From Pigoraptor chileana (Eukaryota > Opisthokonta > Filasterea): a stretch of DNA of 27,125 nt. The stretch's first letter is position 1. Each line of letters starts with the position of its first letter. This document shows, in pieces, positions 1 through 11,805 of the stretch. Made by a program: the position numbers and the translations under genes. The DNA lies in NCBI GenBank assembly GCA_943704495.1, contig CALSCR010002748.1:1-27125 (forward strand), read 5' to 3'. The notes beneath the pieces were generated by a model. That model did no database searches, had not been told where the DNA came from, and was given only the letters and a program-made list of their open reading frames with translations.

Positions 1-432
1 GTATGCGTGTGTGTGTGTGTGTGGTGTGCGTGTGCGTATGCGTGTGTGGTGTGCGTGTGTGTGTGTGTGTGTGTGCGTGTGTGTGCGTGTGTGCGTGCGT
101 GTGTGCGTGTGTGCGCGTGTGCGTGTGCGTGTGTGTGAGTGTGCGTATGCGTGTGTGCGTGCGTGTGTGCGCGTGTGCGTGTGTGCGTGCGTGTGTGCGC
201 GTGTGCGTGTGCGTGTGTGTGAGTGTGCGTATGCGTGTGTGTGTGGTGTGCGTGTGTGTGTGTGTGTGGTGTGCGTGTGTGTGTGTGTGTGTGCGTGTGT
301 GTGCGTGTGTGTGCGTGTGTATGTGCGTGCGTATAAGTACTTTATGTGCATATGCGACGACACATCATATGCACACTCAGACAGATACCCAAGACGCAAA
401 GCAAGTCAAAACCACAACAAAACACAACGCAC
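1..432. repeat. GT-rich microsatellite/minisatellite in flippase intron
   Basis: Bases 1-337 are almost entirely alternating purine-pyrimidine (GT with GC and rare AT steps). An 84-bp higher-order period is visible: the block containing GAGTGTGCGTATGCGTGTGT occurs at 137 and again at 221. Bases 338-432 are unique A/C-rich sequence following the flippase donor at 432 (GTGCGT on the minus strand). The stretch reads as intron of the minus-strand flippase. Long open frames through it are artefacts of the dinucleotide repeat. Confidence 0.9.
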
Positions 433-1069
433 CTTGAAGTTGAACAACATCTGCTTTTGTCCCACAACGTAGAGACCCGGATGGCGCAGAGCCACTTGGT
501 CGCTGAGATCCTTGTCGAAAATGCCGAGAATAATGATCGGCAACGACGAGAAAAAGACGTTGTAAAACGTCAGGAAAAACGTGTCGTAGATTGACTGCAT
601 AATATGAATTCGAGAGTCGTAATGGGAGAGTGGTGGGCAAAGTTAAAGATATGCTGGTACACGTCACGTGGGGCTCCCACGACGAGGCCTGTGAGTGTGA
701 TCGCGCACTCTGGTTTGAATTAGTCAAGATACATGCTAGAGGCGCCCACAACACACAACACACAACACACAACAATCACACACACAAAGCAACACAGACA
801 CAACACGCGATTACGCACCGAACCAGAGTGTCCCGAGAAGAACGAGAACCAAAACTGGCAGAGGGTCATTGCAAAGTTCTTGTAGAAAAAGTACTGCAGG
901 AATTTTGCGATGCGCACGTACGACCACCGCCCATGCACGAGCAAGAGGCGCTCAAGGAACGTGTTGGCGCAAACACACACACACACAACACAACACAGGG
1001 AAATGCAAAGGTTAAGGGGAATAAGCGCCACATTTAAGGCAGGGGCTGGGTGGACAAGCATGGCACATT

Positions 1070-1103
<34 letters not shown>

Positions 1104-4100
1104 CACAAGGATGGCAACACAGAGCATGGGACGAATGCGTGGGCGGATATCTGAATTGCGCAAAGGAGAAGTCCGAGGCAAGCACGGCCTGGCGACCCTC
1201 CTGACCACTGATACCAATGCCAATGTGCGCAGCCTGTAGCAGGAAGCAGACGCAGCAGCGGCAAAACATAGACACGGTTGGGTTGGGATGAAGGAAACAA
1301 AATCAATGGGCAATTGGTCAGATGCAGTACAGTATCACAGAGCCTTTCGCACATCAAAGACAGAACAATCGCATACGGATGTGCAAAGACACGGGCACAT
1401 GAACAAATACAACACACACGCACGCACGCACGTACAGCACAGCACAGACGTATTGACATGCACACGTGCAGACACAAACCTGAATCATGCCGACGTCATT
1501 AGCGCCGTCGCCAATCGCAAGAGTGACGACATCCTGAGACTTCTTGACGAGCTCGACGAGGAGCGCCTGCAATTGCGTGGGCGTGAATGCGCACAAACAA
1601 AGGGAATGCAAACGGTTGGAAAAAGAAACAAAAGAAGCGACAGACAGAGTGGCAGTGTCGTGTGAAGCACAGCGCAGAAATGCGGGCATTCCATCGCATT
1701 CAGAGCAAAAGACGAAATAAATGAAATGGAGCGAATGTGTTCAACTGACCGCTATGGCTGAAAAAACAAGCGAATCAGATGCATGAAAACACACATACAC
1801 ACACACGCACACACACAAACAGTACACAGGCACACACCTTCTGCAGGGGTGTGACACGGCACGCAATGACGGCGCTGCACTGCGTGGCGAGGCGAATAAA
1901 CTCCGCCTTGACGTCCTCATTGAGGCCGTGGACAAGGCTCGGTCCGTCGATGATGCATGCGCGCGTCTCCTTGACCTGATTAGGCAATGCATGGGGGGAC
2001 AACACCATGCAGAGACAAATGCGAGCGCATCGGTGGCAGTCAGTAGGTGTGCATTAATCGCAGGGGATGGACGCAGCACTCGACAACTGTCGGATGCACA
2101 CACAGACAGGGCGATGAACATGCTCGTCCACCACGCGGTCAATTCACGCACACAGGCACAGAACACACACACAGTCCAGACACTGACACTGCCACAAAAA
2201 CAGAGACAGAGACAAAGACAAAGATAGTGAAACAGAAACACAAAACAGAGACACACAGCACACAATCAAGAGCTATCCAAACAACACACACACACACACA
2301 CGCACCAGTGCAACACGCTCCAAATAGGCGCGGATCTGCTGCAGCGTCTGGTCCTTTGTGGTTGCGTTGATGATGAGGAGATCCATGTCGTTTGTGAGGA
2401 GGCGGCAGGCATACCCAATGTTGATCGCAGTCTCCTGCTTGTCTCCCGTCAGCATCCAAATCTTGATATTTGCCTGCGTGTGCGTGTGCGTGTTTGTGTT
2501 TGTGTTTGTGTTTTTATATGGGGAATGGTGTGATCGATCGCATTAGTATGACGTTCTGACATCACAGAGACAAAAGCCCTGCGTGGAATGCCATATCCGA
2601 GTGTTGAAACACATACACACACACACACACACACATGTGCGTGGACACACCTTGGCGAGGTTGGCAATGGTCTCGGGGACGCCGGCTTGCAGTTTGTCCT
2701 CGACGGCAGATGCGCCCAAAAGAACGAGACTGTGCTCAATCTTCGCTCCAACCTCCTTGACCTATTTGCATGTTGTGGGGGCGCGTGTATGGTCACATAT
2801 TTGTGTTTTGTTAGCGGAAATGACACAGCAGAGCAATACATATAACTACGATCATGAACCATTTGTGCGAGCAACAGCACATATGCAACACACGTACACA
2901 CACACACACACCTTACGCTCGCGTTCGTCCATCGAGACGAGCGCAGTGCGGTACTCTGCATCCCAGGCGGTGTACTCGGCGTCGGGGATCACGCGGCTCG
3001 CAAGCACAAGCGTTCGCAGACCGTCCGTGGCAAAGGCGCTGAGATGCACACCGGTGATGCGCTGCAGTTCGTCGTCTTTAGAGGCGAGGCGTTCGTAGAT
3101 CACAGAGTCGGCGCCCTTGGTGAGCAGCAGATACTTCCCGCTGGGGTCCCGCAGGATCACAGACATGCGCTTGCGGTCGCTGTCAAACTCGATAATATGC
3201 AGCAGCTCATACACAATCGTCTGCCCGCGGTCCACAATCGTCATCTTCCCCGCACCCGTCCCCTTGAACTCAAACCCAAACTCCCGCGCGGCGGTCACGA
3301 GCGCACCCTCGTCGGGCGACTGCGCATGGTACACAACCTTCCCCGTCTTCGGATCGGCGTCAGGAAGCGCAGTGTGGCACAGCGACAGCAGGCGGAAAAA
3401 CTCCGCCGCCTTCGGATTGCTGCCCTTGACCGCGCTCAGAAGCTCCTTGTCCCGGAATATTTCTCCGCCAGCGCCGACCATCTCTCCCGACTGCTCCGCC
3501 GCCTCCGCCGCAACCTCCGCCGCAACACGCGCCGCCGCCGCCTCTGCAGTCGTCTCGTTCGAGCCGTCGTACATAATGCCCCCAATTGTGCACTTGACAA
3601 ACGTCATGACATTGCGCGTGAGCGTGCCCGTCTTGTCGGAAAACACATACTGAATCATGCCGAGCTCCTCGCTCAGCGTCGTCGTGCGGCAGTGCGTCGG
3701 CGTGTCAGAGTGCTCATCGTACATAAGCACATCCCAGTTGATGAGAAGGCTCTGCCCAATGCGGATGAACTCGAGCGATACGTAGAGGGAAATGGGCACG
3801 AGCGTGTTCAGGAGCACAATAAACGTCACAAACTGGACCATGCTCACTTTGCCCGGCGTGTTGTACGTGCCGTAGTAAGGCAGATAGTCAACAAAGTCAA
3901 CACCGACGCTATTCTCCCACACCGACGCCAGAATGGCAGAGAGGACACATAGAGCAATCAAAAGACCGAAGATCGAAGCAATGAGCACGTTCATTGCCTT
4001 GTCGACCTTCGTGCGCTTGAAGCGCGGCGACGAGCTGTTCATCATCAGCTTGGTGTCGTGGCCGGCAAAGACAACAATGCCAATGATCCACTTTGAATTG

Positions 4101-5604
4101 CGCATGACACAGCCCTGCATATACGTGTGTGTGTGTGTGTATGTGTGTGCCATCCGTGAGTGAATAAAATCAGTAACAAATCATTCACCCACAAAGTCAT
4201 ATGCGTGCACAGCGATACACACACACACATCAACACATCAACACACACACAGACACACACACGCGCAGCGTACCCTGAGAATGAGGTTGTCGTTGTCGAT
4301 TGGCGTGACATCGCCGCTAAACTCCGTCACTTTTCCAACAAAGCGGTGGAGGTTCATATTGGGCTCCTCCGTCTCAAACTCGGCTATATAAGGATATAAC
4401 GGCATGTCATATTGCTCCATTAGGTGGGATTCAACGAAGGGACACGTTGAATAATGTGAAATCGTTCGCACACCACAGCCCACCTTCCAAACGCGCAAAC
4501 TGCGACGGATCCGTCATGCGCATTGTCGGTTTGATCGCCCGTCGGACCTTCAAATTGGTCTCACTGTGGGCGTGACAATGTGCATGTGTGCGAGATGGTC
4601 AGGTCGTTGCAAAGGTGTCAACACGCATACTCACACAGACCGACATACGTGAGCAATGCATTCTTCGCCACTTTCATCACAAAGAGCAATGCACGGTGCA
4701 GCAGACGGAGGCACAATGAACATGCAGGCGCACCCGTCAAGCTCGCAAGTCTCGATGAAGCACTGACACTCGGGGTCGTTTGTGGCGAGCACAATGATGT
4801 CGGCGGGGACGGGTTGGTTATTCTCCACGCGCACCATGTCACCAACGGCAATGGCATCCCAGCGCTCGTCCTCCCAGCTACAGTGAATGGATGCAAGGGA
4901 GAGAGGGAGAGGGAGAGAGTGTGTGTATGTGTGTGAAAGAGAGAGAGAACACACACAAGGGTACAGGGCGAGAGATTTCAGTACTCAGTATACCTTATAG
5001 ACAAGCCCATCGACCTCAACTAAGAAAGAACGAGATATCACACGGCACAGGCGAGGGTAATGGGAAGTGTGTTGGTTTGTTGCGTACATTCTCAGACGGT
5101 GTTTGTGCGCACAAGTAGTATGAATTAAACAAAGGACACCCATCGGTGTGTTGCGCGATGTGCCTATAGACTGCAACAGGACTCACTTTCCGTTGCGCAT
5201 GATCTCCGTCTTTCGCTTGTTGACCGTGAGATCGCTCTTATACCGTTTCTGCTCAGTCACAAACACACATATAACAGTCCCATTATATTCACACGTGTGT
5301 GCACACTGCCAGTGCACGGAGAAGAGTGTGTCCCATGGAGCGGAGCAAAGGAAAACAGCGATCCAAAGCACAACCACACAACCACACAAATACCCGACAG
5401 ACAGACAGACAGACAGGCAAGGATAACCCACATAATCGTCGACGCCATCCTTGACTGCGGTGATCGAAAGCACGAGCAGAAGTGGAACGGCGGTTGTGGC
5501 GGGGCTTTGGGACGTCACTTCGGGAATCAGCTGTGTCATTTCATTTTTGTTGTTGTTGATGGTGGAGTGTTATTCATTATGTGCCATATGGAACATACGG
5601 ATGC

Positions 5605-5640
<36 letters not shown>

Positions 5641-6041
5641 GGTACAAACACACACTCACCTGAATGAAGAGCAGAATCAAAAAGTACAAATTGGCAATGC
5701 GAGTAAATTGCTGAAACAGATTCTTGGGCAAGAAGGTCAGAATGTTGTACTTTGTCGTCGTCACTCGGTTTTTCTGCACACAGCCACAAATACGGGCAAC
5801 GGGCAAGAGGGACAAATATATACTTCAGTCAGCACGGACGCAACTTTACAACACACACACACAACTCCATCAGACAAACGAGGTGCATTAACGGTTCGTA
5901 TTGTCTCAGTCGATGAGTACATGTACGCACTACCCACGAGGAAGTTGAGGGCAGTGTTTCTCTCCACATTGTTGGCGAAAAAAGTGCGCACTCCGGCAGT
6001 GCCACCGGCGTTCGAGTTGAGGGATGTCGACCGCCGCAAAC
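433..6041 (-). CDS. P4-type ATPase, phospholipid flippase (partial)
   Basis: Membrane pump of the P4 family, which moves phospholipids to the cytosolic leaflet using ATP. Exons (minus, in order): 6041-5938, 5773-5660, 5530-5432, 5248-5187, 4877-4734, 4563-4484, 4383-4274, 4114-2912, 2761-2651, 2473-2306, 1975-1838, 1566-1480, 1233-1151, 960-819, 594-433. Phases agree at every junction, about 935 codons. Seen in order: [18 protein letters not shown] (N-terminal P4 signature), IPEV before M2, DGETNLK (actuator domain, split by an intron), [12 protein letters not shown] in M4, phosphorylation motif DKTGT at 3637-3623, SPDEGALV and KGAD (nucleotide-binding domain), [10 protein letters not shown] at 2455, [10 protein letters not shown] near 1512, [11 protein letters not shown] and [12 protein letters not shown] (M5-M7 region). 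The last membrane helices lie beyond base 1. No in-frame ATG opens the first listed exon. An exon at 6176-6131 with an 89-nt intron fits by phase but is only a guess. An Ala-rich insert lies near 3557-3484. The family call is secure, the subfamily is not. Confidence 0.95.
961..1150 (-). other. Probable U12-type AT-AC intron in the flippase gene
   Basis: On the minus strand the upstream exon ends CAATTCAG and the intron starts ATATCCGC. The intron ends CCAACAC and the next exon starts GTTCCTTGAG. Joining gives [18 protein letters not shown], which matches the invariant P4 segment with no gained or lost residue. No GT-AG pair does this. ATATCC is the U12 AT-AC donor core, and CCCTTAAC (complement of 1011-1018) matches the U12 branch-site core. 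The branch site is about 50 nt from the acceptor, longer than the usual 10-20 nt, and a (CA)n tract at about 1071-1101 fills part of the intron. Confidence 0.75.
5605..5640. repeat. (GT)n microsatellite
   Basis: Perfect to near-perfect GT run inside the flippase intron 5531-5659, so it is CA on the transcribed strand. It has no coding potential. Confidence 0.95.
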
Positions 6042-6691
6042 CTACGCGATCACCACACGCCGTTATTTGTGCACCACACAATGTCCGTCATCAGCAAATA
6101 CAGCCTTTGCATATGCATAGCACACTCTACTCTGCAGTCGCAACTGTGTCCATGTGACAGACACATGCAGCAACATTTCGTTTGAAAGATGCGATAGAAG
6201 CAAGGAGCGATCGACCACACACACACGCGCCCCCGCATTGCGCATATTGTACCAGAACGGGAGGCTTACGAGCCGCAGGTGCACAGTGCACTCACTCAGC
6301 ATGCGATGGAACCGCGTTTCCTGCTGGCACCAGTTGAGCACCATTCTTGCGATGCACAAACAAATCGCACGGTCGCAATGTTTCCACAATCGCACAGAAT
6401 GCGCAGATCTTCCCACAAGTAGAAACAGGGACACACACACACACACACACACACTGTGTTCACTCGCTGTGGGTGGGAGAGAACAGCAAGCCTTGTGAAT
6501 GGGCCGTGTGCGCCCAGAAGTGCATGCGAGACTGCGTGGGAGTGACTGCTGGAAACATTCCCTTTTTGAACCTTCGCCAGTTCGCCGGGATGGAGAGACA
6601 CAGAGCAAGGAGGAGCAATGCGCAGGACTCGCAGACACACACACACGCACGCACATTGATCGAGACCCACACAAACACAACACACCACACA

Positions 6692-6692
<1 letters not shown>

Positions 6693-6729
<37 letters not shown>
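6693..6729. repeat. (CA)n microsatellite
   Basis: Near-perfect CA run in the divergent intergenic region, one of several that also occur at about 6431-6452 and 6988-7080. Confidence 0.95.
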
Positions 6730-6730
<1 letters not shown>

Positions 6731-6982
6731 GACCACAACAAAGCAGTGCGTGGGAATAAGCCACCCGCGAAATCGTCCCTAAATAATTGCGACTTTCATA
6801 CACTTTCCATACAAATCGCTGCAGCGTAATTTATGGATAGCGCAGCCACTATAGAGGATAATCGGGAGTTACTCCGGATAAACTCTAATATGCGTCATTT
6901 TTATGATGTCGTCATTAAACTGTCATACGCCCAAATTTGGACACGCGCAACTCGAAATTTCAAAATTCAAAAATTATCGGCA

Positions 6983-6987
<5 letters not shown>

Positions 6988-7021
<34 letters not shown>

Positions 7022-7080
7022 CACACGCACACACGCACGCACACACGCACTCAAAGACACACTCACGCACACGCACGCAA
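6988..7080. repeat. (CA)n / CACG compound microsatellite
   Basis: CA repeat interrupted by CG and ACTC steps, about 200 bp upstream of the RhoGEF start codon. Confidence 0.9.
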
Positions 7081-7218
7081 ATGTCACGGGAGTAGTAACT
7101 GAGACAGCTCATGCACAGCGAGCACGAGGAAGCCGCGTCACTGAATGCAATACGAGTACGCTGGTTTCATACAGTTCAGATTCAGACTTAGAGATATGAG
7201 CCCCTCTCCCCGTAACGA

Positions 7219-7224
7219 TATAAA
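7219..7224 (+). promoter_or_regulatory. TATA-like box upstream of RhoGEF
   Basis: TATAAA within CGATATAAACAC, 62 bp before the RhoGEF ATG at 7281. The zinc-finger gene has a TATA box at a similar distance (76 bp) from its ATG, which makes both more believable. No transcription start has been mapped. Confidence 0.45.
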
Positions 7225-7280
7225 CACATTCTGAAGGAAGCCACTACTAATTAGGGACCAAGCGGCGTCCTCACTCACAA

Positions 7281-10200
7281 ATGGCATCAACAGATTACTT
7301 CCGCGAGGAAGATGAGAATGTTAGGTAAGTCGCATAAGAGTGAATAGGCTGAGTGGATGACCTGGATCGTCTGTCACATGAACTGACGTTGCAAACTGCT
7401 TGCTCATACACACACACACACAGCCCATTGTCAAACACACCCACGGATCGTTTCGCCCCGATAAAGCGGTCGACGTCGCCGTCCACAATGTCGGTGCTGT
7501 CAAATGTTTCCTCAATGGGCTGCCACACTCCCGTGCGTGACATACGCAAGCGTGATGCGGAGGTCGCCGGGATCGAGGAGGTGGAGGATGACACCGTGGA
7601 CGACGACACGATCAGCATATCGTCCCACGTGTCCGTTGGAGGAGGGAAGACGCCGAAGAAGCGACCGCGTCTCATTGGAAGGCTGAGTAACATTATGCGC
7701 AGTCCATTTGCGTCCAAGTCGCGCGTGTACACGCCAAAGGGTCCCCAGCGCAGGAACTCTGTGCGGGTGTGTGCGCACGTGCGATTTTGCGTCTTGTTGT
7801 GTCGATAGTTGCACATGTGCGTGTGGGTGCATGTGCTTGGGTGCACACGTGTGCGAGTACGCATGGTCCGATAGAGGTCCCGGCCAATCCAACTTGAATC
7901 CTTATCATCCCCCCTTTGACAGAACTCTCCATTCTGGGGCCATAACGCCCAGTTGGTCACGTGATATACTGACACGAATACTATGCGACCACAACGTGAC
8001 CCCCCTCTCACTATTTGGCGCTCACTTTGGGTTGTTGTTGTTTGCAGAGCGATGTCAATCAGAGTTGGCATGAAACTGTCTCCTCCGATATCCTGAAGAA
8101 CATGGCCCCACGCGAGAAGAATCGGCAGCAGGTGCGCGCGTGTGTGTGCGCGCGTGTGTGTCAGAGTATTTGTGTGCGCAGTGTGTGCGTGCGTGTATAT
8201 GCATGCCAGCAAACATCGGAACTACTTTCAGGATGACGTTCGCTGCGATACACTTCAACATGGCCCCACAGTCAGTTGCAGTTTACTAATACGTTGCACC
8301 TATGCTATGCGTATGTGTATGTGTCGTGCGTGCGTGCTGCAATAGGCCATACACGAAGTTGTCGCCACGGAGGAGCTGTACGTCAACGACCTCACTCTCA
8401 TGTCAGGGGTAAGAACAAGCGACGCATGCACGCCCCTACTTGTAGATGACAGCGGCCGCATTTCGACAAACTTCAAACAAACATGCCTCAAATGAGTCAC
8501 TTTGCATCGCGGCTGTTGTTGTTGTTGTTGCTGTTGTTATTGTCGTTAATTTTGTTGTTGTTTTTGATGTGTGGCTGTGCGATTGCCGTCGCAGCTTATG
8601 TACAAGGTTGCACTCGAGGGGGCCAAACTCAGCGAGGCGGAGATGCAGCTACTCTTTGGCAACATGCTTGCGTTGCGTGATATGCACGCGCTGCTCCTCG
8701 CCTCCCTCTGCGCGTCCCGCAACGAAAGCGGCATCTACAGCGGCATTGGGGCTGCGTTTGTCAAGGCGGTGGGGGTCTTCTCTGTCATTGATAGCCACGA
8801 ATCATCGCATGCGAAGAGAGTGTTTTGTTGTTGCATGGTTTGAAGGAATGCACGTGATCTAATGTTTGGGGCGCATATGGCACTCGCATTGAACAAAAAT
8901 TGACGTGAGCACCCTCGATCCTCCCCTCCACACACATGCCGCAAACACACTCACATACACACATACAAACATACACACACACATACACACATACAAACAT
9001 ACATACAAACATACATACATACATACGCACATACACACATACATACATACATACATATACACACATTACATTCTCCCAGACTGCAACGTTCGGGCCCACA
9101 TACACGCAGTACCTGCCCAACATTGAGCAGGCACAACACCTTGTCAAGTCAAAGTCGGAGGAGCCCCTCTTCCAGATGTTCCTCGAGGTGGGGGACACCA
9201 CACACCCTCACACATCTGCTTACATATGCACGCGCAAACCATCACCTTCCCACTTGCCTCCCTCGGCATCAACAAACTCACACATAAGCCCGTTTGTGTG
9301 TTGTCATAGTCTGTTTTTGGTCGCGTCCACACATTAGATATCACATATTAAATTTATGTCATATCATCCGGGATGGCCGGCCTGCCTTTGCAACCGAGAC
9401 AGGCTGTGAGGAGTCTTCCACAAACAAATCGACAGGAGTTTCTCCACTATCTCGACCGGCCGCGCGCCCGTCTTGCGCGCTATTGCATGCTGCTCTCGGC
9501 AGCACTGAAGCACACGGACCCGTCCCATCCCGACCACGCTCTGCTTAGTGACGCCATCGCCTCGATTGACAATGTGGTGAAGGAGGCAGACAGGGCAACT
9601 GGCGCGGCGAAGGTGGAAAGGCTCAAGGCAATGCTCAAATTTGAGAAGGCAGAGGAAGTGGGTTTGAATCTTCGGGTACCGGGGAAAAAAAGGGGTGGTG
9701 GTGGTGGTGGTGGTGCGCAATTTTTTATTTGTGCGCAAAACAATTCGCATTTTGTCGACTTTTGCAACCTCAAATCGCACGGCCAACTATGGAAGACAGA
9801 GAGCAAATGCCTTTGCATCAGTATATCGGCGAGCCTGAGCCCACGCGCATGGCACGCTGACTCCCCCGTTCATTGCTTGATTGCTTGTGTGCGTCTCACC
9901 ATGAAACACTGCAGCGCGATCGGTGCCTCGAGATTCTTGCACAGTCCACACAACTTGAAATGGAGTGCGGATTCACGCTTGTGAAGCTGAGCGGGCGCAA
10001 GATAAACCAGGAAGTGACGGCTTATTTGTTCAACGGGTGCATGATTGTTGTTCTCCACAAGAAGGCCGAAAAGACTCTCCAGCTGTTTGGCGAGGTATGC
10101 ATACTGCACTCTGTCGTGGTTCGTCCCGCTGCTGATCGACGGGCTTGTTAACTGACATAACAGAGTGCCCAACATTCGGATGTGCGATTTACTCAAAATT

Positions 10201-10824
10201 TCGCCCATTGTCCCACCCGGCTCTCTCACACTCACACACGCACAACACCAACACGCACAATTATCCACAATGGTAATCCCTCCCGCCACATGTATGCAGC
10301 CCATGCGTCTTGAGAACATTGTCGTGCGCGAGGACGAGGACGAGTGCATCCGCGTTGGCCGCGCATCGAGCGTACGTGGACGCTTTGACGACCGCCGCGA
10401 CAGCATTGCCCCGGATGCGCTCGCCCAGATGCTGTATGTGCGCCACGTGACATTGCCCGGCAAGGAGACAGTGTACGCCCTGCGCGCACCCTCAGATCGC
10501 GTCAAACGCGAGTGGCTGTCGTGCGTTTCTAAGCTACAGACCGGCCGGTCGGCGTACTCCACCGACGCGCGCCTCTCGATGGGTGGCGGTGGCAGCGGCG
10601 GTGGATCGCTGTCGGCAGCGTCGGGGGCGTCTGTCCTCCGCAGCATCACGCGGTCTCAGACAATGAGCGTGCTGCCTGACGACTCATCCGCACGCTTCCC
10701 CGCAACAACACCGGCAAAGGTGGATGTTGCGCCGGTCGCGGCGGCCATCGCCGCCGCGGAAGTGGACGAGTTTATTCCGATGATGGACTTTGAATTCGGA
10801 GAGCTCAAGGAGTGCACCGTTTAA
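7281..10824 (+). CDS. Rho guanine nucleotide exchange factor, DH-PH type
   Basis: Predicted GDP/GTP exchange factor for Rho-family GTPases, acting at membranes and the cytoskeleton. Nine exons: 7281-7324, 7424-7766, 8048-8131, 8346-8408, 8595-8768, 9080-9187, 9436-9675, 9915-10094, 10300-10824 (TAA). All phases match, giving 586 aa. Residues 1-157 are polar and probably disordered, with a basic Ser/Thr-rich stretch. The DH (Dbl homology) domain is about 158-350: AIHEVVATEELYVNDL is CR1, FGNMLALRDMHALLL follows, and FLHYLDRPRARLARYCMLL is the conserved PxxRxxRYxLLL helix. The PH domain is about 365-505, split between exons 8 and 9, and ends in VKREWLSCVSKL. It carries a charged insert (EDEDE...DDRRDS). 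The tail has a Gly/Ser linker and an acidic end. The ATG at 7281 is chosen because it starts an open exon with a clean GTAAGT donor, downstream of a TATA-like box. Which Rho protein it acts on cannot be told. Confidence 0.93.
8931..9066. repeat. CA / CATA(C) compound microsatellite
   Basis: ACAC runs mixed with many copies of ACATAC and CATA units. It lies inside the fifth RhoGEF intron (8769-9079), just upstream of the acceptor CCCAG at 9075-9079. Confidence 0.9.
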
Positions 10825-11805
10825 GACACTCTGTTGTTGTTGATGTTGTTGTTGATGATGATGTCGTCTTTCATCGGGATGCAATTTGGCCGTTTGTTTG
10901 CATTTTCTTTTCGTTTTCGTTCAATCGAAAAAAAATCTTTCATTTCTTTGTGATCGCATTCTATTGGAGTGTCGTTTTAATACTCCCTCGCGTGCCGCAC
11001 TTTGTCTTTTTTGCGTGCCTCGTCTTAGTGCTGTCTGCATGATGACAGGTGTGTTTGTGTCGTTGTTTTGCTTTTGTTCTTTTCCAGTTGACATACACTC
11101 GATTTGCGTGTGCGTTTGTACATAACTATGATAAAATATAATTGCCCCGCGAATGGCTCACACGACAAACACCGACTGCCAACATGCCATATCCACGCAG
11201 CACCAATGCACCCCCGTTCCTGCGCATGCACTGACCAAAACGGCGCGCAGCGACAGACAGAAGTAACAATGCCAGACATATTCTTTCCTAATTTGGGCGC
11301 ATTGGACACATTCCTTCCTACTCTGGTCCCAGCGGTGCAAGCTCGAGTTTTGCAGAGGGAAAAAAGACAGAGCAAATTGTATGCGGAACAAAGTGTCGGG
11401 GCAAAAGAAAAAACCAAAAACAAAGTGCAATGGGAACGGGGAAAGAAGCAAAGAACAAAGGATGCGGCAATCGAAAGAAAGCGATATGAACAGTACAAAC
11501 CAAAGAACAGCAAACAACTACCACAACAACAATAACAACTACTAGAAATACGATTGCGCCAAAGAGTAAATGGCAGCCAATGCACCACCGTCAACGCACG
11601 CAACGGAACCAAAGGGACAGACATGATTTTTGTCGCAAGACAGCACCATAGCCCAGTAGGATTCAGTGTGCCACAGCATCCCACGGACCATGAACAGTCA
11701 GACAGACAGGCACCATGAACAGTCACACAGACAGGCACCGTGAGTACTCGAAGCGCCTCAGGCACAATCACAAGGACCGCACAGACAAGAAATGCATGGC
11801 ACTCT
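10825..11805. other. Convergent 3' intergenic region, RhoGEF and SMC1
   Basis: 981 bp between two stop codons that face each other. The left part (10830-11030) is T-rich and GTT-repeat-rich, suiting a 3' UTR. AAAATATAAT near 11132 could serve polyadenylation. The middle is A-rich on the plus strand and can be read as an 88-aa basic frame from 11270, which I do not accept as a gene. A 25-bp direct repeat lies at 11688-11737. Confidence 0.55.
11688..11737. repeat. 25-bp tandem duplication
   Basis: Two head-to-tail copies of a 25-bp unit beginning CCATGAACAGTCA and ending CAGACAGGCA. They differ at about one base (CAGA versus CACA). Located in the 3' intergenic region. Confidence 0.85.

Larger units (their letters stand above)
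6042..7280. other. Intergenic / divergent 5' region, flippase and RhoGEF
   Basis: About 1.2 kb lies between the first recognised flippase exon (minus) and the RhoGEF ATG (plus). It holds (CA)n runs at about 6431-6452, 6693-6729 and 6988-7080, a TATA-like box at 7219-7224 for the plus-strand gene, and perhaps the unseen first flippase exon (candidate 6176-6131, low confidence). A short AT-richer segment, 6775-6980, is unique sequence with no recognisable gene. I see no RNA gene or mobile element here. Confidence 0.6.

Noticed and set aside
3-472. Long Cys/Val-rich open frames across the GT repeat
   Set aside because: Dinucleotide repeats stay open in several frames at once. The translation is only Val-Cys-Arg and has no start context or homology.
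3044-3952. 302-codon plus-strand open frame
   Set aside because: It is antisense to the flippase exon containing DKTGT and is an Arg/Leu-rich shadow.
5006-5034. Possible flippase exon encoding VEVDGLVYK
   Set aside because: No splice phase fits it. Joining 5187 directly to 4877 gives [17 protein letters not shown], which aligns with the family without a gap.
11270-11535. Basic 88-aa frame between RhoGEF and SMC1
   Set aside because: It is a Lys/Gln/Arg-rich reading of A-rich DNA with no domain. The overlapping minus-strand frame is equally open. A real small gene cannot be excluded.
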